DNA of 64,000 bases from Trichuris trichiura (lineage: Eukaryota > Nematoda > Enoplea > Trichinellida > Trichuridae). Within the stretch, counting starts at the first letter, position 1, and each line of letters begins with the position of its first letter. The notes beneath the pieces are model-generated. The model had not been told where the DNA came from. It searched no databases and was given only the letters and a program-made list of their open reading frames with translations. The stretch covers positions 496,001-560,000 of the forward strand of contig JBAJFE010000027.1 in NCBI GenBank assembly GCA_037903355.1. Direction: 5' to 3'. Shown here piece after piece: positions 61,371 to 64,000 of the stretch. The position numbers and the translations under genes are program-made.

Positions 61371-61381
61371 TGGCCCAAAAG

Positions 61382-64000
61382 ACCAAAACTGTGTGTATGA
61401 GTGAAAACGAGAAGGCAGAGACCCGCTTCCTCTAACCAGGGAACAATTCTGATCGTTAATTGACCATGCTGGTGCCCTGGGCGTCGAAAGGGCACCAGTG
61501 TTCCCACTCAGAAACGCTGACTTCTTTTCCGTTCGGCGCAACAGAGAATTGCATATTCCCCAGTCACTCTTCGAGGCAGCCAGCAGTTTGTCGCATTACT
61601 ACGCGCCCTTCTGCCAGCGGTTTTCAGAAACATTGTTTGATTTCGTCCTAATTTCTCTTGGCTCCGACGGCCTCCAGCACAATTGCTCAGGAATCCCAAT
61701 AGTATCTCCCTGCTCCTCCGCGTTTGGTCCGTCCCAGGTTATCGTTCAGTAGATAGAAGCGAAGCAAGTGTCGCACACGACACGACGTCAGGCGACGCTA
61801 CCCCAATTTTTGAGTAATTTCTTCCACTCTCCTACGCGCTAACGACGTCCTGAATTGGTACAACCGTTGGGTAACGTTCTCTCAGCAGCAGACCGCGGAT
61901 AATTGTTTAATATATGCACCCCGCTAAAAGAAGGACACAAGTGTAGGTGGCCTGATACGCTGAGCACCAAGCAGTTTTCATCAAGGATCACCAATGTCGT
62001 CCACTCGTTCTGATCTGCGCGGCAGCCGCATTTCCGTCCGGCCAAGGACACCATTCTGTCCTTACGCTCTAGGGCGGGCCCAATAGTTAAGAACGAGCGA
62101 TGCTGCTACGCAGACTGATACGACGATGCACATGTAATCGTCCATTTGGGCGACATGGTGCGCCCTGGACCAATTATATGATGTTCACTGTGCGCGCAAG
62201 ATTATGTAAAAACGGACCTAATGATGGAGGGCGCGACGTTGCCGCTATTGTCGATAAATGACCCGTTTTCGTATGCAGACACGAAGCAACTTTGTTTTGT
62301 TCTACACCCAAAATGTATAATGTGAGAACGGGAGGGCACGGCTCTGCGAAGTCATCTCTTATCGAGGGAATGCGCGTAAACCACCTAATTTCCACTAAAC
62401 GTGGCCTCGCGCCCACTTGTTTATCAAATTTGTAAAGTACATGTTCGAACATCATCGTCAAGCTTATCCCCTACCCTCCGCTAAACATCTTTGAGTGCGC
62501 TGCGGCGCTAAATGATTTCGTTTCTTTCCTTCCCTGCAAAGCACCACAAGCACTAGAAACTGGACGCACCGCGGACGACCGTAGAGGATATTTTTGCGAG
62601 AGTGGCCTACTTCCGGTTGCCCGGTATTTCCGGCTATGCACAGCCGCATAGCGAACGGTGTGTCGGCATTCTGCGACCGCTGATGGTAGAATAAACTCTC
62701 TATATGAGTGAAAACGCGGAGGCAGAGACAAGCTTCCTCCGTCCAGGGAACACCTTTGCTCGTACGCTCACTACGCGGATGCCCCTGTGCCACCAAAGCG
62801 CAGCGCTGTTCAGACTCAGAAACACTAACTTCGTTTCCGTTCAGGGCAACCGGGAATTCCATGTTCCTAAATCACTCTTCGAGGCAGCCCGCAGTTTGTG
62901 GCATTCCTATGCGCCATTCCTCCAGCAGTTTGCAGAGAGATTGTCTGATTTCGTCCGCCTTCGTCGCGGCTCCGACGACCACCAGCTCTACAGGTCTGAA
63001 ACCACAATAGTATCTCGTCGGTCCTCCGTATTTGGCCTGTCACTGCTTATCGTTCCGTGGGTAGAAGGAAAGCAGGTGTCCCATGCGACACGACGTCAGG
63101 CAACAATAGCCTAAATTTCGAGTAGTTTCGTCAACGCTACTGTGGGCTAGCGGCGTCCAGAAATGGCACAACCGCTCGGTAACGTTTTCTCGGCAGCAGG
63201 CGACCGATAATTGTCTAATATATGCACCGTGCTAAAAGAAGGACGCATGTTTAGCTGGTCTCATCCCCTGAGCACCAAGCAGTTTTCATGAAGGCTCACC
63301 GATGTCATCCACTCGTCCTGCTGTCGGCGGCAGCCACATTTTGTTCCAGCGATGGACACCATTCTGTCATCAGCGTCTAGAGGTGCCCAATAGTTAAGAA
63401 GGAACGAGCTGGTAGACAGAACCATACGGCGATACGCATGTAGTCGTCTATTTGGGCGACGTGCTGCGTCCTCGATCAGTTATATGATGTTCACTGTGGA
63501 GGCAAGATTATGTAAAAAGGGACCAACTGATGGAGGACTCGTCGTTGCCGCTATTGTCGATAAACGAACCGTTCCGGCATGCAGACACAAATAAACTTTG
63601 TTTTCTTCTACACCCAAGACGGATAATCTGAGAACGGGATGGAACAGCTTTGCGAAGTCACGTCTTCCCGACGGAACGCGCGTAACCGCTGAACTGTTTT
63701 CCACGGAACGTGGCCTTCTGCCCACTTCTTGATCAAATTTATAAAGCTCCCTTACGACCAGTACTGTGAAGGTTATGCGCTACCGGCTGCTAAGCATTCT
63801 TGAGTGCGCTGCTGCCGCGAACGATTTCGTTTCTTTCTTTCAACGCAAAGGCACCACAAGCACTGGAAACTGAACCCACCTCGGACGAACCTAGAGGATA
63901 TTTTTGCGAGAATGGTCCCCTTCAGGTTGCCGCGTATTTTGTGCTTTGCACACCCGCACAGAGAACGGTGTGTTTTCAGTCTCTGAGCACTGATAATTGA
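61382..64000 (+). repeat. 1.31-kb tandem satellite array, segment 7 (continues beyond window)
   Basis: The satellite resumes just before the landmark at 61397, with a further landmark at 62705. The window ends inside the GCGCTGATGGTTGAATAA region, just short of the next landmark. No gene is supported. Confidence 0.95.

Larger units (their letters stand above)
60094..61381. mobile_element. unclassified foreign segment with degenerate terminal inverted repeats
   Basis: About 1.29 kb here does not resemble the satellite or any other element in the window. Near its ends, 60113-60148 and 61335-61370 are inverted repeats with about 25 of 36 matching bases (CGG.G.TGCC.GA.GTG...), which suggests an old DNA transposon. 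Inside is a two-copy tandem repeat of period 72 bp (60285-60428). I find no convincing coding sequence and no target duplication. Satellite phase jumps across it: it replaces about 630 bp of a monomer, so a deletion accompanied or followed the insertion. Confidence 0.55.

Noticed and set aside
1033..64000. Many short open reading frames of 60-140 codons within satellite segments on both strands
   Set aside because: They recur at the same phase in each monomer, are disrupted by indels in most copies, overlap antisense frames of similar length and match no family I know. I treated them as properties of the repeat, not as genes.
1..64000. Bacterial features: operons, CRISPR arrays, phage or defence islands
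   Set aside because: Satellite structure, BEL/Pao, Merlin and pogo elements and the lack of dense coding sequence show animal nuclear DNA. The direct repeats are satellite monomers, not CRISPR units.

Overview
This window is eukaryotic, repeat-dominated DNA, most likely from an arthropod (a chelicerate such as a tick would fit, but that is inference from the element repertoire only). I see no host protein-coding gene, rRNA, tRNA or CRISPR array. The backbone is a tandem satellite with a monomer of about 1.31 kb at roughly 50% GC. About 33 monomers lie in one orientation and diverge visibly from each other. Everything else is a mobile element inserted into that array, and every recognisable coding region in those elements is broken.

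Layout. 1-628: right end of a pogo/Tigger-type DNA transposon (transposase C-terminus, poly(A) signal, terminal inverted repeat, TA target). 629-4215: satellite. 4216-4561: a 346-bp inverted-repeat element ('element A') whose loop holds a hammerhead-like motif. 4562-17930: satellite. 17931-23662: BEL-1, a full-length but decayed BEL/Pao LTR retrotransposon on the plus strand. 23663-27795: satellite. 27796-33895: BEL-2, a second and younger BEL/Pao element of another lineage, with a perfect 5-bp target duplication. 33896-34515: satellite. 34516-39021: 'element B', a short inverted-repeat element related to element A, split by BEL-3 (34679-38915, minus strand), a BEL/Pao derivative that has lost its integrase. 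39022-41825: satellite. 41826-43921: a decayed Merlin (IS1595/ISXO2-like) DNA transposon on the minus strand. 43922-60093: satellite, including a block of eight monomers that form a subfamily. 60094-61381: an unclassified foreign segment with degenerate terminal inverted repeats, which replaces about 630 bp of satellite. 61382-64000: satellite.

The nesting gives a relative history: satellite first, then element B, then BEL-3 inside B. LTR divergence counted by eye makes BEL-2 the youngest retroelement (about 2%) and BEL-1 and BEL-3 older (about 7-8%). The point of most interest is the pair of inverted-repeat elements A and B. They share a short tail, have long (14-17 bp) flanking duplications and carry a CTGA...GAAA motif, which together suggest Penelope-like or retrozyme-like elements carrying decayed hammerhead ribozymes. 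This is an inference and needs folding and database tests. I found no convincing new enzymatic or defence system.
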